This document shows, piece after piece, positions 13,700 through 24,119 of a stretch of 64,000 nt of DNA; positions within the stretch are counted from its first letter, which is position 1; the number at the start of each line of letters is the position of its first letter. This DNA is from Strongyloides papillosus (taxonomy: Eukaryota > Nematoda > Chromadorea > Rhabditida > Strongyloididae). The notes under the pieces are model-generated. The model was not told the DNA's origin and did no database searches. It worked only from the letters and a program-made list of their open reading frames with translations. Location of the stretch: assembly GCA_005656395.1 (NCBI GenBank), contig SRSI01000017.1, positions 558,001 to 622,000 of the forward strand. Reading direction: 5' to 3'. A program made the position numbers and the translations under genes.

Positions 13700-14160
13700 A
13701 TTGTTATGTATCAATCATATTACAAGTAAAAAGGCATAGAGAAAACTATTACTTAACATATGACTTGTATCTGGATCAGGGTAAGTAGTAGTTTTCTTGT
13801 AATCAAATATATTGTCTTTATTTTCGCTTTTTTCTATAAATGAATATATAGTAAATTAGACTATGTATTACACATACATATATTATAACCGTTGTTAAAA
13901 AAGGTATGGTTTTTTTTACGGTTACATGTCCTAATTCTTTTACACACAAACAATATTTTGTTCAAAAGTCTTTATTTTTAATATTACATACATTAATTTT
14001 AAACATTACTGATTATTATTTAATAAAACTTTTGATGCAGAAATTAAAAAACATCTTATATAATAATGTTTTATTTTAAATGTTAAAACATATTTAAAAA
14101 TTTTTAAATATATTAAATAAACAATAAAAAAAACAGCGATCATCAAAAAAATTGTAAATA
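13700..14160. other. AT-rich stretch, nothing recognised
   Basis: No reverse transcriptase, RNase H or LTR was found upstream of the integrase, where a gypsy-type pol would continue. Confidence 0.45.
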
Positions 14161-14164
14161 AATA

Positions 14165-14536
14165 TTATGGCATTTCATTTTCCTGGCTCTCAGGTAGTAG
14201 CCTTTCTCTTTGCTGCTGTATCTCTGCGTTGAATGCCTGTTGTTCATTCAAAATATATGTTATCTTAATAGTATCCAAATCTTGCAATGGATAATAAAGC
14301 CTTACGAATTCAAAATACGAATATTTTTTTGTTTGCAAAATAAAGAGAATATGTTTGTTTTCATCAAAAAAACGGCGAATTTGATACATTCGCTCCATGG
14401 TATTTGTAACTATAGAAAGACAGCCATCTTCAGAAATAACATCTCAAAGAATATAATTATCTGCGGGATTTGGACGTTCAGGAACGTCTACTTCCACTTC
14501 TAGTACAGAACGATAACTGGCAACTAACGTATACAT
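14165..14536 (-). pseudogene. small ORF with a single in-frame TGA, unknown protein
   Basis: From ATG at 14536 the minus strand gives 123 sense codons interrupted by one TGA (14446-14444), ending at 14165. The composition is far from low-complexity: VLEVEVDVPERPNPADNYIL before the stop, then RMYQIRRFFDENKHILFIL and a Gln/Glu-rich tail (NAEIQQQRERLLPESQENEM). I do not recognise it. It lies on the same strand as the integrase and about 0.5 kb upstream of it, so it may belong to the same mobile element. The alternative is a decayed host gene or a TGA hidden in an intron. Confidence 0.4.
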
Positions 14537-15440
14537 TTCTACTTATACATTTAATCATGTATCTAAACAGTATGACTACAATCAAAGAATGATTTTTCGT
14601 GTTGAATTTGTCAGATTATAAAGCTTTCATGTTAAAGATTTTAGTAGGTGGTTCTTGAATTTAACATTTGCTTTGTTCATTAATTATATTAATATCAGTG
14701 GGTAGTGAACTTTTTAATGTTAATAGTTTTGGTAGGCACTTCTTATATTTATCTTACATGAGTATAATTGATTATACAACACAAATTGTGCCCGAAAATG
14801 ATTGACTGTAATTTTTGACAACTGTGCAAGGTTTCAACAAAGTCGCATAATTCTTTGAACAAATATACCTCTTTTCTATCCAAAGAAATTTCGATGAAAT
14901 TATATCTATCTGAAAACCTAAGGTCTAATTTAAAGGATGTTTCAAAAACGGATGGAAAAATATTGTTTTATAATATATTTATGAACATCTATGTAATCCC
15001 GTTTATTTCATATTTTTTTCTTGATTTTTTAATTAATTTAAATGTGTTACTTTTTAAAAAATATGTATTTTCGACAATTTTATGCATAACTGATAAGCAA
15101 ACTTTTTTCTACATAGTATTTTAAGCAAAGTTATTAAACATCAACTGAAAACCATTTTTTTATTAACGGGAGAATTATGTTTAGTTAATTTTATTAATAA
15201 TTTCCTTTTATTTAATATAGATGAAGGCTTTTAAAATTATCTTATTTTTCTTTTAAAAGTCTAGGTGAAGGTAAAACCACAAAGTATCAAATTTTAACAT
15301 GGATAAATCAAAAAAATTATTATTTTAAAAAGAAACAAGCAATTTTTGTGACACAAATAAATAAAAAATAATAAGTTATTTTAATGACTTATTAAAAAGA
15401 ATAGTTCGTACCTTTCGATATGTAAATTTGTGATTTCATG
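14537..15440. other. AT-rich stretch, nothing recognised
   Basis: The plus-strand frame at 14855-15124 is Phe/Ile/Leu-rich low-complexity translation without splice or family evidence. Confidence 0.45.
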
Positions 15441-15441
15441 T

Positions 15442-15714
15442 CTATTTTTCTTCTCGAATAAATGACATTTTTCCTATTTTGATTCTGATAAACTTTTGTA
15501 GTCTTAATATGTATATTTTGTTATGTCTCTTTTTGATTTTTTGTTTTAAGTTTCTGACTTCAGCAAAATTTTTTAATAATATATAGAATTCACCTGGAAA
15601 ACCTTGTTCTATTTTTCCATGTCTTATTTTGAGGCGATGAAATTCATCGCTAATATCCTGGCAGATTACTTCATCTACCAGGCCATAGATAGTTAAAAAA
15701 TAAAATCCAACCAT
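15442..15714 (-). CDS. possible hypothetical ORF, 90 residues
   Basis: This frame has a more balanced amino-acid composition than most chance frames in this window. A short hydrophobic start (MVGFYFLTIYGLVDEVICQ) that could be a signal peptide is followed by a charged, helix-prone region (KIEQGFPGEFYILLKNF, then KQKIKKRHNKIYILRLQKF). No domain is recognised, no partner exon was found and no promoter motif is evident. It may be a fragment of a gene, or chance. Confidence 0.2.
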   Translation of the reverse strand: MVGFYFLTIYGLVDEVICQDISDEFHRLKIRHGKIEQGFPGEFYILLKNFAEVRNLKQKIKKRHNKIYILRLQKFIRIKIGKMSFIREEK

Positions 15715-17575
15715 TTTTGAATTTTTGATACTCGAAATAATGCTGACTTAATAACTCATTTAATCAGCTTTATAGTAGGTATTTTTTCCCGTTAATTGAA
15801 CAATTACATCCTGATTAATTAATTTCTTTGATAATTAACCTTTTCAACTACCTAATAATTAATTGCTAATATCTTTTAATATTGCTTTTACACTTTGAGT
15901 TTTATAGTATCATTAGACACCTCAACTTTTAAAAAGATAATAAATCATTGTAGGCTTTCACTTTACACGTTATAATAATTTATGTCTTTTTTGGCATTGC
16001 ATAAGTCGTGTGTGGTCAATAAACTGTTAATTTAAAGTTAACAACTTATTGTCTATATTTTTACATTAAAATAAAATGTTTATGATAATTCTCAATTATT
16101 AGACCTTTTTTTTGAATAATTTTATTGTTTGTTGGTAGTAATCAATAAAAATTACATTAATGTGTCAAATGCGACTTCGTACGGAGGTGATTTCTACATG
16201 TTTTTAATTTCATTTTCTTAAATATATTTCGAAAGAAATCTAAAAATTCTTAAATCTCTTTTGTCTTAATTTCTTCTCTCTATGTATATATGTATAGAGG
16301 ATCATATGTATTTATATGATATTAAAATTTTTCATATAAGCAGTATTTCTCTTACTTACAAATAACTTTTTAATTATTTTTCAAAACTGTTTTAGTTGCA
16401 AAGTCTTTATAAATCATTGCATTGCTATTTCTATTTATGTATTAGTTGTTTTTCTTCATTATCTTTGTTATTACTTCTATTATTACTTTGAATTTTAAAA
16501 ATTTTTCTACTACGAAAGTTGGAAAAATGTCACTGGGCAGAAAATCTTGAAAAATTTTCATAGGTTATTTCAGATTATCTCAAGAATGGATTGAAATAAT
16601 TTAATCGTTAATATCTCAAAATGTATGCAAGAAGATTTCTTCGACCCTTTTTTTGCTTTTGTCAATACCTGTTCATTTTCTAAATTTTTTTTTAAAAGAG
16701 GGAGGAAAAAATTTTTCCAAAAAAAAAATTGACCGAATATAATTAAGAATATCTCGATAACGGATGATCGGATAAATCTCATGTATATGCCATTCGATAG
16801 AGAATGTTTTACTAAAAAAACTTTGTAATTAATGCATTATGAAATAAAAAATTTTTAGAATATTTATAATCGAGTAAACAAACAATCTGATTTTTTTTGT
16901 ATTTTTGCAATCACCCGGGAAAAGAAAACTCATACTCAAACTTTATCACTTTTCTTGGGACTATATTTAAAATGTAGAGAAAAAAGATGCGCAAAATGGT
17001 TTTTTTTTTGTTTTTCGAAAAATTTATTCTGTACTGAGATAATCCGTTTTTAAATCCCAAATTTTTGTTAAAAAATGGCGTTCTTGAAAAATCTCGATAT
17101 CTCAAGAATGGAAAATTTAAATCGAACAAATTTTTGCAGACATGTTCTAGATCTAAAATTACATGTTTCTGCAAATTTTCAGATCAAAGCAACTATTTTA
17201 AAGACTTCAAATGGGTGACCATATTTGCCTTTTTTCCATGTTTGGAAAAGTGTATCTTAAGAATGAAACTTAAGAATGAAGTGATATTGTACAGTTTGCT
17301 AAGAAATTAAATGTACTAAGTATATTTATTATCAAAACTTTAAAAATCGAAAATAATTTTCAGACAAAATTTTCTCCTCTAATAGGTTGTTGATTTATTT
17401 TTTTTGTGCGCAATTGTATAAAAAATACAAACACATTTAACATAAAAATCTTTTATGCAGCACCTTTAGTAATATTGGTATCTTTTGTCTAATATGCTTT
17501 AAAAGTTTTTGCAAAACGTACCTCGCCTATTATATTACTTGTATGTTATATTCATTCGTCGGAAATTTTAAGTGA
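15715..17575. other. AT-rich stretch with a repeated short motif
   Basis: No gene was found. The phrase ATCTCAAGAATGGA occurs near 16570 and again near 17100, each followed by A/T-rich text with shared words (AATTTAAATCG-like, GATCGGATAAATC). Small open frames in this region sit on that repeated text and are not believable genes. Confidence 0.4.
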
Positions 17576-17579
17576 AAGT

Positions 17580-18520
17580 GACAAAGATTAATATATAATC
17601 AGATCAATTCCAAGTATCTCTTTCTTGAAAGAGACAGTAATTTATAAGTATTTTTTACTATCAAAAGCAATTTGCTTCAGAAAGGTTTTCTGTGTACTAA
17701 AGAGAAAAATAATAGTAAATAGAAATCTATTAACTATTGAATGTAAGTGGTGTTCGATTTTTGTAAAAATATTTAATAACTGATTATTTTAAAATCAATT
17801 TACTTTCACGTAAAGTTAATACACTAAAATTAGTACATCACTTTAAAAGCATTAACGTATTTTTAGTCTATACAAAGTAGGAATTAAGGTAAAAAAAATA
17901 GTTTTTGATTTTCTTAAGTTTTTTTTTATCGAAATTTATCTAAAAAAATACAATAAAACAGTGTGTCAAAAATTAACTCTGTACAATGTGTAATTCTTAA
18001 GATACATAAATATAGAAGTCTCAAAAGTTGGTACTTCCATTTCTCTCCCTAAAAACAAAAACATGAGTTGAAATTTTACAAATAAACATAATTCTTAATT
18101 CTTATAACGTACAAATAGTAAAATTTACAAAAAAAATATAATTGTCAAGATTTGAGAAATTTTTTAAAACGATGTTTTTTACCTTCACTTTTGTTGCTTG
18201 AACGAGATATTTCGCTTTAAAAAGTAAAATTAAAAATAACTCAAAAATGCACTCAGAGTAATTTATTCTTCCACGTTTCAAGTGTATTTTCAAACATGAC
18301 AAATTTATGTTTAAAAAAACTCAAAAAACTTTTTTGGGAATTTATTTTGTTGAAAGTTTGAATCTACAGCTAAATAAATATTAGAAGATGTCAAAAATTT
18401 AATATAGTATCTTCGGAATAATTATTCAAAAATTTTCGAAAAAAATGCTTTTAAAATCGTAAGTTTTTAAAAATTTGTACGAATTAAAACGCATTTATTG
18501 AATCGTGATGTAATTTTAAA
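17580..18520 (-). repeat. dispersed ~1 kb repeat, copy 2 (inverted)
   Basis: Reverse complement of the repeat at 8945-10110, sharing the palindrome ATCTCTTTCTTGAAAGAGAC at about 17615, TAGTACATCACTTTAAAAGC, and TTCTCTCCCTAAAAACAAAAAC. Divergence is high, so both copies are old. No coding capacity. Confidence 0.55.
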
Positions 18521-18524
18521 AAAC

Positions 18525-19085
18525 AAAAAAAATTTAACAAAAATTTATTTTATCCTATGCAAAAAATTCTAAGCAACAATAAAATAAGTGGTCGATGTAA
18601 CATTTACAACCTAGACTAATAAAGAGTTTTTATATAAATAATATGACATCTTTAATATCAAACATAGTGACAAGATCAAACAATTTTAGACATATCAAAA
18701 AATCCGGAAGCACAGAAGAACTTAATTCTATACAAAAATTCTCAAACAGTATCAGATAAAGTAACTTGTTTTGACAATATATCAAAAAATATAACAGCTC
18801 ATCAAAGCAGTCAAATTTTTTCCATTAAACATGCAAAAATTGATGTAGAATTATTCTCAAAGCAATAAAAAAATAAAAAACATGCTCTTAATGTAATAAA
18901 AATTGTTTAAAAAACTTGTATAACGTAATAATGAGTACCTAATAAATGATTATGTAACATTTTGTACGTTAAAAGTTTTTATAAAAACATATTTACCAAT
19001 TTATATAGTTATTTATTGAATATAAAAACAAACGATAGTAAAAATAGAATAATTCAAAAAGTTTAACACTTAATTTTCTTATAAT
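18525..19085. other. AT-rich stretch, nothing recognised
   Basis: A short plus-strand stretch of non-repetitive translation near 18640-18870 is broken by stops in every frame and has no recognised motif. Confidence 0.4.
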
Positions 19086-19090
19086 TTTTA

Positions 19091-19190
19091 ATTGCTCAAT
19101 AATACGAGCGATACTAGAAGATTCTGTAAGGATGTAAGACTGGAAGAATCTTCAAGTATCGCGAAGTATTATTATTATTATAAGAGCAAT
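19091..19190. repeat. long hairpin, ~30-bp stem
   Basis: The arm at 19098-19125 (AATAATACGAGCGATACT, then AGAAGATTCT) pairs with 19146-19173 (AGAATCTTC, then AAGTATCGC, then GTATTATT). There is one mismatch over the central 18 bp, and the loop is about 20 nt. ATTGCTC at 19091 pairs again with GAGCAAT at 19184 outside a small bulge. It could be a tiny transposon end, a cruciform or a hairpin RNA. It abuts the MITE that follows. Confidence 0.6.
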
Positions 19191-19375
19191 AATTTATATT
19201 AGTAATACACTACCCGCCCAGTTCAATCCCACCCATGGCCAAAAAACTAAATATGTAGAAAAGAAGATGTCTTAAGTCAAAATAGTACCAAAAGACATCG
19301 TGATAAGACACGACTAACGGGTAAAATAGGCAATCATATAAGGCAGTATTGTGTATTACTAATATAAATTATTGC
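19186..19375. mobile_element. 190-bp MITE with perfect 25-bp terminal inverted repeats
   Basis: GCAATAATTTATATTAGTAA plus TACAC at 19186-19210 is the exact reverse complement of 19351-19375. The inside is unusually GC-containing for this window (ACTACCCGCCCAGTTCAATC) and contains a further small hairpin (GATGTCTT ... AAGACATC). It has no coding capacity. No clear target-site duplication was seen, because the left end merges with the neighbouring hairpin. Confidence 0.65.
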
Positions 19376-20417
19376 GAATTATAATTTACAAGTAAAAAAA
19401 TAAGCTTTCGAATGATACAGGTCTTATAGCAAAAATCTTCTCGCACTTTTAAAAAATTTCATAAAAATACATTTAAGACGTTTTTAAAATAATAGAAATA
19501 TTAAGAGAATCTGCACAGTAATTTAATGAATTTGTCAAATTTTTAAAGAAGAGTGATAAAATTAAGTGGTTTTATTTTTATGAATAAAATTTCTATAGAG
19601 CAGAAATCCGCATAAACATTGTACACAAAAGTATATCACTGTTTACCTTATAAAAAGTCTGTTTATGTATAAATGTACATAGTGATAATGTCAATTACTT
19701 TTAGCCTACTACTAATCACAAAATGTTCGAAAAGAAACGTGAAAGTTGGAGGTTAGAAAATTTTATGTAACCGATAGTTTTTACAATATTATATTCATTT
19801 GATTGTTTAATTTCTTTTTCATAAAATATTGAAAGGTTAATAATTATGTAATGATATCTAGTTTTGCAAATTAACATAGTTCAACAAGATCGACATAATC
19901 AACGACCAAACTAAAGACTAATAACCATACAGTGAATAATCCCTCTCTTTGAAAAATATAAAAATACATGAAAATTTAATAAGACATGTAATTGATTAGA
20001 TATGATAAATTAATACATTTTAATTGAATTCTGCATTTATTATAAATGAAACACTATATTTTTTAATTCTATAACAATTAGTAGTGAAATTTAAGCCGTT
20101 TTAATAGTGATTTTTTTCTATATTTAATTAACAAAGAGAAGTTTTGACATTTAAAAATATAATATAGTCAAGATATCGGAATTATTATTATTTAAATTTT
20201 GTCATTCTTTTTGTTCGACCTGATATAAAGCCACCTTTATTTTATATTAAGTAGCAATATTTGGGAAAAGATGTAGTTGTTTTATAATCCCAAAATGTAT
20301 TAACCCATTCTAAATTTTACCTTTATATTAATATTGTTGAAATTTTAGGGTTTAAGTGATATTGCTTAAGGTTAGGCATCTGAGTATTCTTAGAATATTT
20401 TGTTAAGTGTAGAAAAT
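19376..20417. other. AT-rich stretch, nothing recognised
   Basis: No gene, inverted repeat or known element was recognised. Confidence 0.45.
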
Positions 20418-20490
20418 ATTTTTTAATGTAGAAGGTAAATTTTTAGTATTTTTTAATGTAGAATGTAAATTTTTAGTATTTTTTATTGTA
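20418..20490. repeat. short tandem repeat, ~30-bp unit, 2.4 copies
   Basis: The unit ATTTTTTAATGTAGAAGGTA plus AATTTTTAGT repeats with near identity at about 20418, 20448 and partially at 20478. Confidence 0.6.
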
Positions 20491-20754
20491 TCATATATAA
20501 TTTGAAGATCAATCGCCAAATAATTATTATTTAACTCAAGTACATATTCAAGTGACCAATAAATCGTGCAGAAAAATTTTTAGAGCTAAATAACGACCAT
20601 TTTTTGCCTAACACTGTCTTATTTTTGATAAAAATTTGTACTTAGCTTACCTACACTTACTGAGACTCTAATAAATAGTCTTGCAATCCAGTGTGTGCTG
20701 ATTAGTGGAACCGTGGTTCCATACTTTTAATATTTCTGACAACTAATGTCAGAT

Positions 20755-21184
20755 GTGCTAGAGAAACAAGGTTTTGTTATTGAAAGTGGTGACAAAGTTA
20801 TCAAATTTATAAGACAAAAATGAGTGAGCAAAAGTACAACTGAAGTCATTAAGTAGATAGATTTTGGCATGTAGATGTTAAAAAAAGAAAGAACGGATTT
20901 TTGTTGTTTCTGCTTAAAAACTGGATAATGAAACTCTTCTTGACGTCATCAAAAAACATGTGTAATCTAAATCTGTTGTTCACATTAATCCACGGAGAAG
21001 TTACGAAAATTCTGAGTTGGCTCACCATACTGTAAACGATATCGTCAATATAATTGATGCAGAAAAATTTGTTCATGCGAATACCATTGAGAAAACATAA
21101 AATGGCTTTTAACTACTGATTCCTGCTTGTCGTTGAACGAAAAAAGATATGCATGAGAGATTATGAGAATTTATTTGGCGCTAG
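20755..21184 (+). pseudogene. Merlin-type (ISXO2-like) transposase fossil
   Basis: From 20921 one frame, broken by several stops, reads LDNETLLDVIKKHV, SVVHINPRRSYENSELAHHT, VNDIVNIIDAEKFVHANTIE and, near the end, EFIWR. This follows the order of the ISXO2/IS1595-type DDE domain found in eukaryotic Merlin transposons: TLL..I..H, then I-x-x-D/N-x-x-R-x-Y, then HHTVNH, then H-T-N-T-I-E, then EF-WR. The usual second acidic residue in the HSD-type motif is Asn here. Stops inside the conserved part show that it is inactive. The N-terminal half (20755-20920) is too decayed to place. No terminal repeats were identified. Confidence 0.65.
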
Positions 21185-21720
21185 AAGAATAAAAAAACTT
21201 ATAGACAAGGGTTCACCAATCTTCACAAGATGTCGCTTACACTGAGTAGATAAGATTTTAATATCTCTATAAAGACTAATTGAAAGTCAGATTTATCAAA
21301 ATTAGTAAAAAAGCACCTACTTAAAACCCTAATCATTTGTCTAATAGTGATAACATTACAATGTCATCAAAATAATAATATAAAAAAAGTTTATTTAACA
21401 CTTAGTGTTAATTTGTTAAGCCGAAAACCCAGATAAATGCTAAAGTAAGTAATTTTTTAATTTATTTTGTAAATATTTATTGTAGTTTTCTTTTATATTT
21501 ATACTAACTTATAGACAAATTTTATAATCGCAATTTTAACAACATAAATACATTGGCATTTATATCTTTTTGGAGGCAACGCTTTTTAAAAAAGACTAAC
21601 ATAAATAAATAGTAGTATAAGTAATTACCTGAAAAACTTTACAAAACGGTAAAATTGTAGTATTTTGTATTTATTATTTACTAGGTAAAATAGTTTATTA
21701 TTAAAACTTTTTTCTCTGTC
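21185..21720. other. AT-rich stretch, nothing recognised
   Basis: No gene or repeat was recognised before the inverted-duplication arm begins. Confidence 0.4.
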
Positions 21721-21999
21721 AAGATGTTTTTTTTAGTTTAAGATTATTCATAATAATTATCAGTTAATATAACGTAAAATTTCTATAATATAGTTTAGTG
21801 GAAGAATTGTACCCATGATAAAACTAACACGTTTATTCGTGGCTACCTATATATTAAAAAACAATGAATTTAATAAAAGGAAATTAGCATACAAATAGTC
21901 AGTAAAGTTAAATGCAAAAAAACTTTATCTTTTTATCTGTATATACATGTGATTCTTTAATATGGGTGATCATAAACCATTATTTTCGTGTATTATATA

Positions 22000-22439
22000 T
22001 TACTTTTGAAACTTCATAACAGCTTTTTTTTCATGACACTTATAGTAATATGTCCACCACTTACGTGCAGATAGCCATTCACATTGTTTTTCAATCGGCA
22101 TTCTATTATCATATCCATAACAATTTTTATGAACGATTTCCGCCTCAAAATCTTTTAAAATAGAATAATTATTTTCATATTTATCTATTTACCTCGCCAG
22201 CTACTAGAAACATCTTTCAAAAAAAGAAGTACTGTTTTTTCGCATTTTGTTTCTTTCCATTTAGAATAAATATAGTGATCAGCTCCTGATTTAAAAAGTC
22301 TTAGTCTTACAAATATTTTCTCCTCCTTATTGCCACATTTGCATTTAGGAGTTACATCAACTTCAACGTCGTAAGCGGATCCAAAACCAATTGATATTGA
22401 AATAATTAAAAATATTATTAAAGCATTAAAAACTTTCAT
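22000..22439 (-). CDS. divergent transthyretin-like (TTL) secreted protein, copy A
   Basis: Two exons: 22439-22193 and 22151-22000, with a 41-bp phase-1 intron (GTAAAT...TTTAAAAG). The product is 132 residues. A signal peptide (MKVFNALIIFLIISISIGFG, cleavage near SA) precedes the mature start YDVEVDVTPKCKCGNKEE. Then come the strand-like FVRLRLFKSG, a Cys (WKETKCE), and across the splice RGKDFEAEIVHKNCY and MPIEKQCEW, ending with Cys in YYKCHEKK. The layout (CxC near the start, V-R-L-x-L-F, E-x-x-x-x-H-x-x-C, then a P-x-x-x-Q-C step) resembles nematode TTL proteins (L-x-C-x-x-x-P, V-K-L-x-D, IYHDC, PxxY). The match is distant and is supported mainly by copy E. Function is unknown; TTL proteins are extracellular binding or signalling proteins in nematodes. 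Retaining the intron gives an immediate stop after Gly-Lys. Confidence 0.75.
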
Positions 22440-22473
22440 TTTAAAAATTTAAATATTTTTAAAATAAAATTTT

Positions 22474-22607
22474 CTTAAATACTAAAAGTTATCCTACAAA
22501 ACTTACAGAAAATAAATATTTAACTTTTGAAGATTTCAAAAACAACAAATATAATTAAAAATAAATATTTATATTATTTTTGCTGCTGATTAAAAAATAT
22601 CAATATT
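22474..22607 (-). promoter_or_regulatory. conserved promoter of TTL copy A
   Basis: On the minus strand, GTATTTAAG (22482-22474) lies 35 bp before the ATG, and the box AATATTGATATTTTTTA lies at 22607-22591. Both are present at similar positions in all five TTL copies, including the most diverged. This implies a TATA-like element with a very short 5' leader. Confidence 0.6.
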
Positions 22608-22872
22608 ATTGAAATCAAATTACTATTAAGTAAACAAAATTAAAATAATTCTGACTAATATTGACTCGAACTAAATAGAAAAACAATTAATCGCAAAACA
22701 TTGTAAAGTTTTTGTTAAATTTAAATGTAAAAACACATAAGCATTAAAAGCCAACATAATTTGAGTTTACAAAGTATTAATTTTGTATGTTTGTAAGATA
22801 TTACACTCGGCACTAAAAAATAGCTTAAAAAAATAAAATTTTTCAATGTGATTAAGTTGGTCAAATATTTTA

Positions 22873-23760
22873 TTAGGTTGTTGCAAAAGTTCTGTCGTAT
22901 TTTTTACAAAAATTTTAAATGATTGTAATTTTAATAAGAAGTTTGTCTAATTTACAATATATTATCGAATATAATCTACAACTAGTCTCTATTTATTAGC
23001 CACCTTATCGTTTCCAGATGTGAAGAATTTTCCATCTCTTTTAAAGAAAGTTTCAAAAAAACCAACATTTGCCTCACAAACTTTAATGAAGTACCTACCG
23101 TCCTAGAAGTTATGTAGAGATAAGAGCAGGAAGTGATTAGATAGAAAAGCATTTGGAGAATATGTTGTGTGCGAGAGTAATTCATAACTTCTCTTATCCA
23201 GAATTTTTCAAGTCTTCAATGTCACATGTCGTTATATTGAAGAACAACATTTTTGTAATTTTTCGAATTTCGTAATTTTTTTAAATTTTTTTTTGTCTGA
23301 TTTTGATAGAGTTTTACAATAGAGATAATAAAAATTAATTTGAAATTTATAGAATCTCAAAAAATCTTCATTCGAAGCTGAAGCCATACAAATCCATACT
23401 TCATTTTTAAGGTTCATTTCTTTGTCTTGAAACTTTGAGAACGATCTTTACATAATTCCAACATTTACTACATCTTTTCCCAATGCTACACAAAAATTTT
23501 TGAAAGCATCAGTTGTCAATTGTCTTATTTGGAGCTCAAAGAATATACAGTGTTAAAAATGACTTCTGAATACATCCACTTTTAGCAAAAAAAAATGTAG
23601 TATAGACGGTGTAACAAATTGTGATTATACGAATTTTAAAGTTAAGAAGTGGTACTATCTAATTATTATAATAGCTTATTTTTATATCAATTGTAATCAT
23701 ATTTTTTTGATGATTAAAAATGACCATAGAAAATACGACAGAACTTTTGCAACAACCTAA
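22873..23760. mobile_element. mariner-like element with TA target duplication (no transposase)
   Basis: It starts TTAGGTTGTTGCAAAAGTTC and ends with the inverted copy GAACTTTTGCAACAACCTAA. It is flanked by TA (22871-22872 and 23761-23762) and is 888 bp long. The TTL copy B arm has the empty site (CAAATATTTAATGTTTTTA at about 25650 on the minus strand), so the insertion happened after the segment duplicated. No mariner transposase motifs were found inside; the open frames at 22982-23185 and 23232-23417 are not recognisable. It is a non-autonomous or heavily decayed element. Confidence 0.85.
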
Positions 23761-24119
23761 TATGTTTTTATGTAGTCTATTTGAGATCTACAATTCACTT
23801 TTCTTAGGATCAAGTTTTAGTTTTCGAGGAAATCAGTGTATGACTTGTAGAACTTTTATGATAATTTTAGTTTAAGACAATGTAAAACTTAACCAAACTT
23901 ACTATACACATTGTCGAATTAAATACAAAACAGTTTCATAAATTTGTTTAACAAAAGTTACCATTAAAATAATTTATTTTACCATATTCTTTCTTCGTAA
24001 ATTTGATTGTTAAGAAACTAAATTGAAATGAACTTATGAATCTATCTTTTTGAAAGTGTTTTTTAAATAGTAAAGATAATTAAAATAATTTCATATAACA
24101 AACAAAAATACAAAGTGAT

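Larger units (their letters stand above)
21722..24010 (-). repeat. left arm of an inverted segmental duplication carrying a TTL gene
   Basis: Apart from an 888-bp mariner insertion, this arm is the reverse complement of about 25420-26800, including promoter, both exons, intron and 3' flank of the TTL gene. Shared landmarks include TTCAAAAGTTAAATATTTA, GGTTAAGTTTTACATTGTCT and AAAAAACATCTTGACAGA. The two arms face each other across the decayed foldback element at 24120-25410. Confidence 0.8.

Noticed and set aside
14210..14503. 97-residue plus-strand frame
   Set aside because: Antisense of the minus-strand ORF at 14165-14536, whose composition is far more protein-like.
16911..17310. Overlapping 87- and 81-residue frames on both strands
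   Set aside because: Both sit on repeated AT-rich text (ATCTCAAGAATGG), lack splice or start context, and overlap each other on opposite strands.
22982..23417. Minus-strand frames inside the 888-bp mariner
   Set aside because: Neither shows transposase helix-turn-helix or DD34D motifs; they are probably chance frames in a decayed or non-autonomous element.
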